This document shows positions 8,405-16,284 of a DNA stretch of 64,000 bases, one piece after another. Position numbers and translations under genes: made by a program. The stretch covers positions 4,302,046-4,366,045 of the forward strand of contig NZ_CP048286.1 of the NCBI RefSeq assembly GCF_010365285.1, given 5' to 3'. The DNA is from Paenibacillus rhizovicinus. GTDB lineage: Bacteria > Bacillota > Bacilli > Paenibacillales > Paenibacillaceae. The notes under the pieces were generated by a model. The model was not told where the DNA came from and made no database searches. It saw only the letters and a program-made list of their open reading frames with translations. Numbering within the stretch: position 1 is the first letter of the stretch; each line of letters opens with the position of its first letter.

Positions 8405-10330
8405 ATGAAAACGAGAAAAAGAATGCTGCTGTCGGCAATCGCATTCTTATTGGCTGTGCCCTTTTTCATGGCTTCCCCGGACCGGACCACCGCTTCGTCG
8501 GCCGTCATCAGCGAGACGATCGCGTTCAAAGCGCAGGCGAACGGCATGATCGTCACCGCCGAGAACGCGGGCAACGATCCGATGCTCGCGAACCGCACCG
8601 CAGTCGGCGTCTGGGAGCAATTCGTCGTTCGCGATGCGGGCGATGGCCTGTATGCCCTGCAAGCGAACGCGAACAACAAGTTCGTGTCCAAGCAAGCGAA
8701 CGATCAATTGATTCCGACCGCGACGACGATCGGGGACAACGAGAAGTTCCAAATCATCGACGCCGGCGGCGACAATGTCTATCTCAAGTCGAATGCCAAC
8801 GGCCTGTATGTCACGGCCTCGGCGTCGTCGACAGTGCCCGTGAAGGCGACCGCTGCGACGGCGGGAGCAGCGGAAACGTTCGAGCGGGTCATCGTGTCCA
8901 GCCCGATCTATTCCGGACCGCACTACTTGGGCGTCACGTTCGGATTCTCCGATTCGACGCTGCACGGCGGTCCGTACAATAACCAAGGCAACCATATCTA
9001 CAACCTGCCCTTGTTCAAAGGCTCGGCGGACGAGTCCAAGTTCTGGGACAATTACGTCGAAGAGCTGACATCGGCAGGCGTTGATTTCGTGGCGCCGACG
9101 ATCCGCGGCTACCTCGATCCGGCGAAGGCCGCCAACAGCGGCGGCGATACGCGCAAGCTCAGCGGCCTGGTCGCGGCCATTAACCGCAGAGGCGCGGGCG
9201 ACCAGCTGAAGATCAGCGCGCTCGACGATACGCCGGCTTCGATGACGGACAAGAAGAACGCCTTCAAGCACAACACGGGCGGCTATGATCCGGTGTTCGA
9301 CGTCGGCGATGCGGACGGAACGGGCGAAGGCGGGTACCAGTACATTTGGGATCATAACCTGCGCGCGTTCTTCCAGGCGGTGCCGGACAACCTGCGGTTC
9401 AAGATCGACGGCCGACCGGTTATCTATGAATGGGGCATCGGCGACTTCGCGTTCACGAACCAAGGCAACGGCAATTTGAAGAAAATGATTCAATACGTGA
9501 AGCAGCAGGCGCAAGCGGAGTTCGGCGTCGATCCGTATATGATCGTCGACCAGTCCTGGCTGTCGGAAGATCCGACCGTCGCCGACGTGGTGGACGGCGT
9601 CGACGGCTGGTTCAACGTGCCGGGCGGCAAGTCGGTTACGTATTTCAAAGGCCGCAATTACGGCGTGGCAGTGCCGTCCTTCCGTTTCGTCGTCGGTTCC
9701 ACGAACATGGAGATCGACCCGAACCACGGACAGACGTTCAAGGACAATCTGCATGAGACGGTGCCTGGCAGCCTGGTGACGCTCGTGGAAGGCTTCTCCG
9801 ATTGGGAAGAGAACGCGGCGATGTGGCGGGGGAGAGACGGAGATTACGATCAAACCCACTATGATTATCCGAATCAGATGATCAATATTCTGCGCAGCTA
9901 CTCGCAGAATCCGTTCCCTTCGAGCATGAGGGTGGAGGCGGAAAGCGCGGACGGCTACTCCGACACGACGGCCGGCAACAGCTACGGCTTGTACAGAGAC
10001 GGCGATATGGACGTCCAGGCAACGACGGACGCCGGAGGCGGCTGGAGCGTCGACGCGTCTTCGGGCGAGTGGCTGGAGTGGAAGGAAGTTCCGCTGCAAG
10101 GCGCGGTTGCCTTGAAAGCGCGCGTCGCTTCGAAGACCGGAGGCAAACGGTTCCGGTTCGTCATCGACGGCATAGCGGGCCCGACGATCAAGGTGCCGAA
10201 CACCGGCGGCGCGGATAAATACGAGACGGTGAACGCCGGAACATTCACGTTCCCGGCAGGCTCGTACCATACGGTTCGCCTTGAATTCGTCAAAGGCGGC
10301 GACTTCAACATCAATTACTGGACGAATTAG
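8405..10330 (+). CDS. Secreted DUF5010 family protein (fascin-like + DUF5010 + C-terminal CBM), copy 2
   Basis: Full-length paralogue of the protein at 1395-3338, with the same order of parts: signal peptide (KTRKRMLLSAIAFLLAVPFF), fascin-like beta-trefoil (residues ~35-165, ENAGNDPMLANR), DUF5010 (residues ~175-505) and a C-terminal jelly-roll CBM ending FNINYWTN. Long blocks are identical between the copies, for example YQYIWDHNLRAFFQAVPD and EWGIGDFAFTNQGNGNLKKM. The start is the ATG preceded by GGAGG at 8391-8395; the in-frame TTG at 8396 directly abuts the site. Differences concentrate in the fascin-like module, which suggests altered glycan preference. Expression is probably linked to the importer just upstream. 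Confidence 0.8.
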   Translation: MKTRKRMLLSAIAFLLAVPFFMASPDRTTASSAVISETIAFKAQANGMIVTAENAGNDPMLANRTAVGVWEQFVVRDAGDGLYALQANANNKFVSKQANDQLIPTATTIGDNEKFQIIDAGGDNVYLKSNANGLYVTASASSTVPVKATAATAGAAETFERVIVSSPIYSGPHYLGVTFGFSDSTLHGGPYNNQGNHIYNLPLFKGSADESKFWDNYVEELTSAGVDFVAPTIRGYLDPAKAANSGGDTRKLSGLVAAINRRGAGDQLKISALDDTPASMTDKKNAFKHNTGGYDPVFDVGDADGTGEGGYQYIWDHNLRAFFQAVPDNLRFKIDGRPVIYEWGIGDFAFTNQGNGNLKKMIQYVKQQAQAEFGVDPYMIVDQSWLSEDPTVADVVDGVDGWFNVPGGKSVTYFKGRNYGVAVPSFRFVVGSTNMEIDPNHGQTFKDNLHETVPGSLVTLVEGFSDWEENAAMWRGRDGDYDQTHYDYPNQMINILRSYSQNPFPSSMRVEAESADGYSDTTAGNSYGLYRDGDMDVQATTDAGGGWSVDASSGEWLEWKEVPLQGAVALKARVASKTGGKRFRFVIDGIAGPTIKVPNTGGADKYETVNAGTFTFPAGSYHTVRLEFVKGGDFNINYWTN

Positions 10331-10361
10331 GCTACTGCGTTTGCAGTCACAACTACGGCAA

Positions 10362-10404
10362 AAAGCCGTGTCTCTCTACTGTCGGTAGGGAGGCACGGCT
10401 TTCT
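10362..10404. terminator. Bidirectional terminator between DUF5010 copy 2 and the TetR gene
   Basis: An 18-bp stem runs from AAAGCCGTGTCTCTCTAC (10362-10379) to GTAGGGAGGCACGGCTTT (10385-10402), with A-runs upstream and TTTCTTG downstream. It can serve both convergent genes. Confidence 0.85.
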
Positions 10405-10425
10405 TGTGCGTTTAAGGAGAGAATC

Positions 10426-11043
10426 TTAGCGAGACGGGATGAAAGTCAAACAAAGCTGCTCCACGATTTGTTCGGACGAATAGCCGCGTACGTCCCGTTG
10501 GAAGAGATAAGCATCGCTGCTTAACGCCATTAACAGCATATCGGCCTTGAACGTGCTGTTCGGCGGGCTTTGCCCGGCTTCGGCTGCGGTAATTTCGTCG
10601 AACAGCCTGACGCACATCTCGTGCAGCTCGTTGTACAGCGGGCTCTTCGCGCGCGAGTTCGGTCGATTGGGGGATGATGTTGCGTCCTCCACGCCGGTCA
10701 GCAGCTGCGATTTCTTCTCGCGGAACCTCATGAATAGAATGATAAGTCCGCGGAGTCTGACTGCTGGGGAAGCATGTCGGTTCTCCTCCAAATACGCTTC
10801 GATATCGTCGAACACCTGCACGAGGTTGTCCTTAATCAAATCGAGGCACAGCTCGCTCTTGTTGCGATACCGGCGGTAGAGGGTCCCCGGACCGATCTTC
10901 GCTTCCGTGGCGATTTGATTCATGCTGACCTGCGCGACGCCGTGCAGCTCGAACAGCTCGAGCGCCGCCTGCAGGATGCGCTGGCGGTTCTCGGCGGCAT
11001 CGCGGCGTTCGGGACGCGGCGGGACTGGTTCGGTCTCGTTCAT
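10426..11043 (-). CDS. TetR family transcriptional regulator
   Basis: 205 residues. The helix-turn-helix lies at about residues 15-65 (ENRQRILQAALELFELHG, then SMNQIATEAKIGPGTLYRRY), a clear TetR_N domain. The C-terminal ligand domain (ADMLLMALSSDAYLFQRD, then QIVEQLCLTFI) is of the type common in small-molecule efflux repressors. The gene is divergent from an isochorismatase-like/MFS pair across a 122-bp gap holding two copies of one inverted repeat, so it most likely represses both itself and the efflux pair. The start has GAGGTG upstream on the minus strand. The inducing ligand cannot be read from sequence. Confidence 0.9.
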   Translation of the reverse strand: MNETEPVPPRPERRDAAENRQRILQAALELFELHGVAQVSMNQIATEAKIGPGTLYRRYRNKSELCLDLIKDNLVQVFDDIEAYLEENRHASPAVRLRGLIILFMRFREKKSQLLTGVEDATSSPNRPNSRAKSPLYNELHEMCVRLFDEITAAEAGQSPPNSTFKADMLLMALSSDAYLFQRDVRGYSSEQIVEQLCLTFIPSR

Positions 11044-11080
11044 GGCGCATCACCTCCTCGTTATCGGTGAAAAGCAGTTA

Positions 11081-11131
11081 TTGACAAGCGGAGACCACTC
11101 CGCTTAATATCAAGAGGAGAGTTCTCCGCTT
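11081..11131 (+). promoter_or_regulatory. Promoter with tandem TetR operators
   Basis: Two copies of AAGNGGAG-N4-CTCCGCTT lie at 11086-11105 (perfect palindrome AAGCGGAGACCACTCCGCTT) and 11112-11131, with start points 26 bp apart; each is followed by AATAT. The first copy overlaps a TTGACA -35 element (11081-11086), with TTAATA 17 bp on. A repressor bound here would block the plus-strand promoter and probably the divergent tetR promoter. Confidence 0.8.
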
Positions 11132-11165
11132 AATATTAGCATAGGAATAAAGGAGTGTTCAACGT

Positions 11166-11738
11166 ATGTCATCCTTCAATACTACAGCCCTGCTGGTCAT
11201 GGATTTGCAGAACGGCATCGTCTCGCGTTTCGCTGATCAGGTAGCGGTGCTTGAGCCGTTTCGCAAGGCTGTGGAAGCCGCCCGTCAACATAACATTCAA
11301 GTCATCTATGTGCGAGTCGCATTCCGCGAAGGTTACCCAGAAATCAGTCCGAATAATAAGTCTTTCTCCGCGCACGCCGGTTCCGGCGGCATGAGCGAGT
11401 CCGACGGAGCGACGCAAATTCACGTCTCCGTGCAGCCGCGTCCGGGCGAACCGCTCGTCACGAAACGCCGCGTCAGCGCCTTCTCCGGCAGCGACCTCGA
11501 GGTCCTGCTGCGCGGCCGCCAAATCGACACGCTGATTCTCAGCGGAATCTCGACGAGCGGCGTCGTGTTGTCGACGCTGCGGGAAGCGGCGGATAAAGAC
11601 TTCAGGCTTACGGTGCTATCGGATGCTTGCCTCGACATGGATCCCGAAGTTCACCGCGTGCTCGCCGAGAAGGTGTTCCCTCGCCAGGCAGAAGTGCTGA
11701 CCGTCGATGCTTGGATCAACGCGCTGCGGAATTCCTGA
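11166..11738 (+). CDS. Isochorismatase-like (cysteine hydrolase fold) protein lacking the catalytic Cys
   Basis: 190 residues with the isochorismatase-like alpha/beta fold. Asp13 (LLVMDLQNG) and Lys100 (VTKRRVSAF) of the usual Asp-Lys-Cys triad are present, but the Cys position is Gly132 in GISTSGVVLST. Such Gly variants form a recognisable subgroup often annotated only by fold. The protein should be cytosolic and may bind or act on a small aromatic or amide compound. The gene is translationally coupled to the following MFS gene (TGATG overlap) and lies under the TetR operators, so both may handle the same toxic compound. Confidence 0.8.
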   Translation: MSSFNTTALLVMDLQNGIVSRFADQVAVLEPFRKAVEAARQHNIQVIYVRVAFREGYPEISPNNKSFSAHAGSGGMSESDGATQIHVSVQPRPGEPLVTKRRVSAFSGSDLEVLLRGRQIDTLILSGISTSGVVLSTLREAADKDFRLTVLSDACLDMDPEVHRVLAEKVFPRQAEVLTVDAWINALRNS

Positions 11739-12952
11739 TGCCGATCTGGAAAAGAAACCTGTTCGTCTGCTGGTTCGGCATGTTCGTCACGAGCGTGGGC
11801 ATGAGCCAGCTCGCGCCGGTGCTGCCGCTGTATATCAAGCAGCTTGGCGTGCAGGATGCGGGAGCCATAGCGCAATATTCCGGATTGGCCTTCGGGATTA
11901 CGTTCATCCTGTCCGCGCTGTTCTCGCCGATTTGGGGCCTGGCCGCGGATAAGTACGGACGGAAACCGATGCTGCTGCGGGCGAGTCTGGGCATGGCGGT
12001 CGTCGTGTTCAGCATGGGCTTCGCGCATAATGTGGTTGAGTTGGTCGGCCTTCGTTTGCTGCAAGGCATCATCACAGGGTATGGCACGGCATGCACGACA
12101 TTGATCGCAACGCAAACCGACAAGAACCACGCGGGCTGGGCGCTCGGCACGCTGTCTACGGCGGGGATTTCAGGCTCGCTGCTCGGACCGCTTATCGGCG
12201 GGTTTCTCGAAATGAATTTCGGCTTGAAATACGTGTTCTTCATCACGGGCGGCATGCTGATGATCGCGTTCGTGACGACGCTGCTGTTCGTCAAGGAAGA
12301 TTTCGTCCGCGAGCCTAAGAAGAAAGTGCCCGGCATGAAGGAAGTGTGGAAGCTGGTGCCGGAGAAGAGCTTGACGGTCACGATGTTCGTCACCTATTTC
12401 ATCCTCACGGTAGCTTTGTATTCCGTGGAGCCTGTCGTCACCGTCTATGTCGAGAAGCTGTCCGGCAGCAGCGGCCATGTCGCGCTGCTCGCGGGGTTGA
12501 CCTTCTCGGCTTCGGGCCTGGCCAATATTGTCGCCGCTCCAAGACTGGGGAAGCTGTCGGATCGCATCGGCGCGCACAAGGTCATGCTGTTCGCTTTGAT
12601 CGCGTCCGGCCTGCTGTTCATTCCGCAGGCTTTCGTCGGCAACGTGTGGGAGCTGATGGGGCTTCGTTTCTTATTCGGCTTGGCGGCAGGGGGGCTCATG
12701 CCTTCCGTCAGCGTCCTGGTCAAGAAGATCACGCCGTCGGCGCTGACGGGCAGAGTGTTCGGCTTCAATATGTCGGCGGGGTATCTGGGCGTCTTCGGAG
12801 GCGCGATTCTTGGCGGGCAGGTGGCGGCGTATTTGGGCGTGCAGTATGTCTTCTTGATAACCGGCGCGTTGTTATTCGTCAATGCCGCGTGGGTGTATTG
12901 GAAAGTCTATCGGAAGCTTAACCTGCGAACGGGGATGCCGCAGGGAGCGTGA
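11738..12952 (+). CDS. Major facilitator superfamily efflux transporter
   Basis: 404 residues. The ATG overlaps the stop of the preceding gene by one base (TGATG) and has no strong ribosome binding site of its own, so translation is probably coupled. About 12 hydrophobic segments are visible, and the MFS loop 2-3 motif reads WGLAADKYGRKP at about residue 63. A second, weaker copy occurs in the C-terminal half (GKLSDRIGAHKV). The overall character is that of a 12-TM drug/proton antiporter. Together with the TetR gene and the hydrolase-like protein it forms a ligand-induced export or detoxification unit. Confidence 0.9.
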   Translation: MPIWKRNLFVCWFGMFVTSVGMSQLAPVLPLYIKQLGVQDAGAIAQYSGLAFGITFILSALFSPIWGLAADKYGRKPMLLRASLGMAVVVFSMGFAHNVVELVGLRLLQGIITGYGTACTTLIATQTDKNHAGWALGTLSTAGISGSLLGPLIGGFLEMNFGLKYVFFITGGMLMIAFVTTLLFVKEDFVREPKKKVPGMKEVWKLVPEKSLTVTMFVTYFILTVALYSVEPVVTVYVEKLSGSSGHVALLAGLTFSASGLANIVAAPRLGKLSDRIGAHKVMLFALIASGLLFIPQAFVGNVWELMGLRFLFGLAAGGLMPSVSVLVKKITPSALTGRVFGFNMSAGYLGVFGGAILGGQVAAYLGVQYVFLITGALLFVNAAWVYWKVYRKLNLRTGMPQGA

Positions 12953-12966
12953 GTATTGCGTTAAAT

Positions 12967-13015
12967 AAAAAAGTCACGTTGGATCATGTAGTGCTGATTC
13001 AACGTGACTTTTTCA
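12967..13015. terminator. Bidirectional terminator after the MFS gene
   Basis: AAAAAGTCACGTTG pairs with CAACGTGACTTTTT (13000-13013) across an 18-base loop. The A-run and T-run make it usable from both sides. Confidence 0.9.
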
Positions 13016-13039
13016 TTATTTACATAAAATCTAAAGGCT

Positions 13040-13160
13040 AGGAACAAAGCGGAGCGAGCGGTCGATTGTGGAGAAGCGTCAGCGTTCGCCTTTGTTTCCG
13101 GATTTTAACCGCTAAGCCATTTATCCAAAAAATCCGGGGACAACAGCGATCGGAACAACG
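13040..13160. repeat. Structured intergenic element, possibly a dispersed Paenibacillaceae repeat
   Basis: About 120 bp of non-coding sequence with nested inverted repeats: GGAACAAAG near 13041 can pair with CTTTGTTTCC near 13090-13099, and CCGGATTTT (13098-13106) pairs with AAAATCCGG (13129-13137). From memory, similar wording recurs between genes in Paenibacillus genomes, but I cannot check that here. Confidence 0.45.
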
Positions 13161-13162
13161 AA

Positions 13163-13240
13163 CCGCACGCGCAGCGGCGTTCTCCAGCTTTAGATCATCG
13201 ATCCGCACGCGCAGCGGCGTTCTCCAGCGCTTTAGATCAA
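13163..13240. repeat. Tandem duplication of the 3' end of the VOC gene
   Basis: CCGCACGCGCAGCGGCG followed by TTCTCCAGC and TTTAGATCA occurs twice, at 13163-13197 and 13203-13240, differing by a two-base indel. The second copy includes the stop codon and last codons of the VOC gene; the first lies just downstream of it. Confidence 0.8.
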
Positions 13241-13618
13241 CGACTCACCGAACCCGATCGTATACCCTTCCGGATCCTTGATCGCGAACTCTTTCATCTG
13301 GTAATCGTTCGTGCGGAGCGGATAATGGAGGACGGCTCCCTTGGCTTGGAACTCCTCGTACAGCTCCTCGATGCCTTCTACCATGGCGAAGAGATCCACC
13401 GCATGCGGGCCATGAATCTCGTTATTGGGAGAAATGGCATTCACGTGCTCTGCATCGCTTTCATGAACGATCATATGGAGGCCTTCGCGCTCGACGAAGC
13501 CCATTTCATAGTCGCACCAGAAGCCAAGCTTGGCGTAATAGTCTAACGCCTGCTTGCGATCGGCAACGAACCGGATCGCGGAGAAATGGCTGATCTTGCT
13601 TTGTATTTTTTCCGACAT
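13232..13618 (-). CDS. VOC (glyoxalase/bleomycin resistance/dioxygenase) superfamily protein
   Basis: 128 residues from the ATG that has GGGAG eight bases upstream; an in-frame ATG at 13636 lacks such a site. The fold is a single VOC unit: ISHFSAIRFVADRKQALDYY at the N-terminus, then FVEREGLHMIVHES, and the C-terminal strand FAIKDPEGYTIGFGES. Candidate metal ligands are His15 (ISHFSA), His76 (GPHAVDL) and the Glu in FGES. The substrate is unknown; related small proteins range from fosfomycin or bleomycin resistance to dioxygenase-like functions. It is a lone gene. Its 3' end has been duplicated downstream. Confidence 0.8.
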   Translation of the reverse strand: MSEKIQSKISHFSAIRFVADRKQALDYYAKLGFWCDYEMGFVEREGLHMIVHESDAEHVNAISPNNEIHGPHAVDLFAMVEGIEELYEEFQAKGAVLHYPLRTNDYQMKEFAIKDPEGYTIGFGESLI

Positions 13619-13827
13619 GCTTATCACTCCCGCCATTGAATGAATGCCTACGCCTACATATTCGGCAATTCATATCCATTTCCTTGTAAATAATAAAGCT
13701 TAGCCTCATGAAATAAAGAGCGCTTCCATGGAGGAATTCACGTTAACCCGTTGAAGTATTCATTCAGATAGCGCCGTTACCGACCATGGCGAAATCGCGA
13801 TATTTGGATGAATGGAGACGAGACGAA

Positions 13828-14844
13828 ATGTTTACCAGCCTGTCAGACCTGCGTTATGTAACGTCCAAGCAATTCACGACCTTCGATCCGGTTACGAAAG
13901 GCAAAACCAAAAATCTGCTGCCTGGAGGCCCCGCGGTTACCGTGGCCGAAAGCGACAAGCCCGGCTTGATCAGCCGGTTGTGGCTGACGTTCCCCGGGTG
14001 GTTCTGGCGTCATTGGGATACCGGTTCCGTCAATGATCCTTCTACGTTGAAGAAAATCATTATCCGCATGTATTGGGACGGGGAAGAATTCCCTTCCGTC
14101 GAAGCGCCCGTCGGCGATTTCTTCGGCAACGGCCATTGCGAATTCCAGCATTACACCTCGCGGTATCTCGGCATGTCGAGCGGCGGCTTCTACAGCTACT
14201 TCCCGATGCCGTACGAGAAGGTGCGCATCGAGCTGCAAAATTTGCACGACAGCATTCCGGTCGAAGTGTTCTTCAACGCCAATTACGAAGAATACGACAC
14301 GCTGCCTGAGGGCTCGGGCCGTTTCCACTGCCTGTTCCGCACGGGCCGGTTGAACGCGGAAGATCCGCTTCCGCTCGTAGACATTCAGGGGCGGGGACAT
14401 TATGTCGGCTGCAGCCTATCCATGCAAGGAGAATCGCTGAACTATCTCTCCTACCTGGAAGCGCCGGAATACGTCTACATCGATACGGAAGATCGGGAGA
14501 AGCCGACAATCGTCGGTACCGGACTCGAAGATTATTTCAACGGGGGCTGGTATTTCCGCGACGGCGATTTCTTCGGCGAGCTGCACGGCGTGCCGATGAA
14601 GGATACGCTGCGCTCGATGATCAGCATGTACCGCTTCCACGAACGCGACGCGATCGCGTTCCAAGAAAGCTTCAGCCTCGCTTTCATTAACCCTTGGGTA
14701 GGCAGCCACTTGAAACCGTACTGGTTCTCGTCGACGGCTTACTGGTACCAGGACCGTGCAGCGGCGCTGCCGGACAAGCTGCCCGTGGACGCGTTAATGA
14801 GCATGTACAGAGTACGCGATACGGATCATCAATCGATTCCATAA
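13828..14844 (+). CDS. GH172 (DUF2961) family enzyme
   Basis: The DUF2961 family is now GH172, which includes alpha-D-fructofuranosidase/difructose-dianhydride enzymes and alpha-D-arabinofuranosidases. Family marks seen here are the N-terminal LISRLWLTFPG, the IRMYWDGEEFPSVEAPVGDFFG block at about residues 75-95, and GTGLEDYFNGGWYF near residue 231, whose Glu is likely part of the active site. No signal peptide is present, so the enzyme should act inside the cell. The start is uncertain: ATG 13828 has GGAG ten bases upstream and fits the family, while ATG 13786 adds 14 residues but lacks a ribosome binding site. It is a single gene followed by a strong terminator. Confidence 0.85.
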   Translation: MFTSLSDLRYVTSKQFTTFDPVTKGKTKNLLPGGPAVTVAESDKPGLISRLWLTFPGWFWRHWDTGSVNDPSTLKKIIIRMYWDGEEFPSVEAPVGDFFGNGHCEFQHYTSRYLGMSSGGFYSYFPMPYEKVRIELQNLHDSIPVEVFFNANYEEYDTLPEGSGRFHCLFRTGRLNAEDPLPLVDIQGRGHYVGCSLSMQGESLNYLSYLEAPEYVYIDTEDREKPTIVGTGLEDYFNGGWYFRDGDFFGELHGVPMKDTLRSMISMYRFHERDAIAFQESFSLAFINPWVGSHLKPYWFSSTAYWYQDRAAALPDKLPVDALMSMYRVRDTDHQSIP

Positions 14845-14885
14845 ACGGACTGGACACCTATAGGGACAACCGCGATAGCGCATAG

Positions 14886-14924
14886 AAAAGCGGCTGACGA
14901 GCGATCGTCAGCCGCTTTTCTGTT
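14886..14924. terminator. Terminator after the GH172 gene
   Basis: A perfect 15-bp stem, AAAAGCGGCTGACGA (14886-14900) with TCGTCAGCCGCTTTT (14905-14919), has a GCGA loop and is followed by CTGTTT. Confidence 0.92.
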
Positions 14925-15013
14925 TGCAATCGACTGGTTTGGAACGGCAACATGTTGGCGGTTTCGTGCGTTTATACCAGTAAATGGAGATTTTGTACAA
15001 GGAGAGCTGAATC

Positions 15014-15883
15014 ATGGCGGTCGCCGCGAAGTGGAAGGTATCCAAAATGTTATCCGTCTTGCTCGTCTCAAGCGCATTGGCGGCAGCGTGCGCGAATACG
15101 GATTCGGATCATGCGGGCGCGCAGCCGCAGGCATCGACGAAGAACGAGGTGACGGCAAACGCTCGCAATGAGGCAGCAAACGCGGCAGAGGTCGTTTTGG
15201 CCGACAAGCCACGGGAGGCGGAGGAGAAGGAGACGTTGTCGCTGCTGGCATCGATTCCGGACAAACAGATCTATTTGTACGCCAAAGAGCCGGAAGGCGT
15301 AAGGCTGAAGGCGGGCGAGCGCGAGGCCGATTACGATTGGCTGTATGCGACGCCAAGAGCGATCCCGCCCGTTCTGCAAACCGGCGATTACGATGGCGAC
15401 GGGCATGAGGAGCTTGCGATGATTCTGAATGTCGGCTCGGGTACGGGAGTTTCGTTGTACGAGCTGCATATGGCCGAGTTCGAAGAAGGCGTGGACAGTC
15501 CGCTTGCAACGAAGACATACGAGAGCGCGGACTATCTGTCGGGGCTTAATCAAGAAGTGAAATTCAGCGCGCATGAACGCGAAGGAAAACGAGTCGGGGA
15601 GATTTCCGTTAACGGTACGATCAGCGAGATTACGATGGAGAGCTTCAAGAATGCCGAATTCGGCAATGTGAACGAGCGGCTTGCCATCGGAAGCATCGTT
15701 AATTTCGAAGCGAGCGCGGATGGGCTGCATGCGTCATTCGGCGTCGGGCTTCTGTTCGAGAAGGCCGTTACGCCTCAGTATGTGGGAAGCATCGAGGCGG
15801 ATGTCGCCTACAAGGGAGACGGCTTCCAGCTGACGAATCTTCGATTCGAGGCTATTGCGGAGTACAAGGGGCGAGCCGAATGA
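15014..15883 (+). CDS. Putative lipoprotein with one VCBS/FG-GAP-like calcium-binding motif
   Basis: 289 residues with AAGGAGAG upstream of the ATG. Residues 1-26 form a lipoprotein signal peptide (lipobox AAAC, Cys26). A low-complexity Ala/Asn/Glu linker runs to about residue 75. Near residue 120 the loop GDYDGDGHEELAM matches the Ca-binding Asp-x-Asp-x-Asp-Gly pattern of FG-GAP/VCBS repeats. The remainder is beta-rich and unassigned (TYESADYLSGLNQEVKF, SIEADVAYKGDGFQLTNLRF). It is probably a surface-anchored protein of unknown role. It is monocistronic, between two terminators. Confidence 0.75.
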   Translation: MAVAAKWKVSKMLSVLLVSSALAAACANTDSDHAGAQPQASTKNEVTANARNEAANAAEVVLADKPREAEEKETLSLLASIPDKQIYLYAKEPEGVRLKAGEREADYDWLYATPRAIPPVLQTGDYDGDGHEELAMILNVGSGTGVSLYELHMAEFEEGVDSPLATKTYESADYLSGLNQEVKFSAHEREGKRVGEISVNGTISEITMESFKNAEFGNVNERLAIGSIVNFEASADGLHASFGVGLLFEKAVTPQYVGSIEADVAYKGDGFQLTNLRFEAIAEYKGRAE

Positions 15884-15914
15884 CCTTTGGCAAAATGGAA
15901 TCACGCATATAGGA

Positions 15915-15965
15915 AGGGCCGGTTTCGTGGCTGCATGACGCAGACACGAGACCGGCCCTGTTTAT
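15915..15965. terminator. Bidirectional terminator between the lipoprotein and tatA
   Basis: AGGGCCGGT (15915-15923) pairs with ACCGGCCCT (15951-15959), extended inside by TCGTG/CACGA, and is followed by GTTTATT. It separates two convergent genes. Confidence 0.8.
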
Positions 15966-16005
15966 TGCGGGGGATGGTACAGTCGCTAACGGGGGGCGGC
16001 CTTGC

Positions 16006-16203
16006 TTAAGACTTGCTCTCCGTGACTTCTTCTTTGTTATCGGCAACCAGCTCTTTGGCAGAGGCCTTGAATTCATGCAGGGTGCGTCCGACCGCACGGC
16101 CCAATTCAGGCAGCTTGGAAGGTCCGAAAATAATAAGCACGACAACGAGGATCATCATGAGACCCGGGAAACCTACGTTTTGCAACATGCGAATCAACTC
16201 CAT
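16006..16203 (-). CDS. tatA: Twin-arginine translocase subunit TatA
   Basis: 65 residues with the TatA/E layout: a short N-terminal membrane helix ([22 protein letters not shown], residues ~13-34), the hinge [15 protein letters not shown], an amphipathic helix ([13 protein letters not shown]) and a charged tail ([10 protein letters not shown]). TatA polymerises to form the pore of the Tat pathway, which exports folded proteins with a twin-arginine signal. It lies 81 bp downstream of the exported RidA-like gene and in the same direction as the Tat-dependent amine oxidase, with tatC on the other side of the control region. A dedicated TatAC system for this cargo is therefore likely. Confidence 0.92.
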   Translation of the reverse strand: MELIRMLQNVGFPGLMMILVVVLIIFGPSKLPELGRAVGRTLHEFKASAKELVADNKEEVTESKS

Positions 16204-16284
16204 TCGATTAATTGGTCAGGCGGCAGCGGCAGCTGCATGAAGACAGGTTCGGCCAGGGAAGCAGAGTGGCTGAATTAATCCGGA

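Noticed and set aside
8447..10270. A 607-codon open frame on the minus strand opposite the second DUF5010 gene
   Set aside because: It mirrors a conserved secreted protein gene in GC-rich sequence, is Arg/His/Val-rich with no recognisable domain, and has no ribosome binding site.
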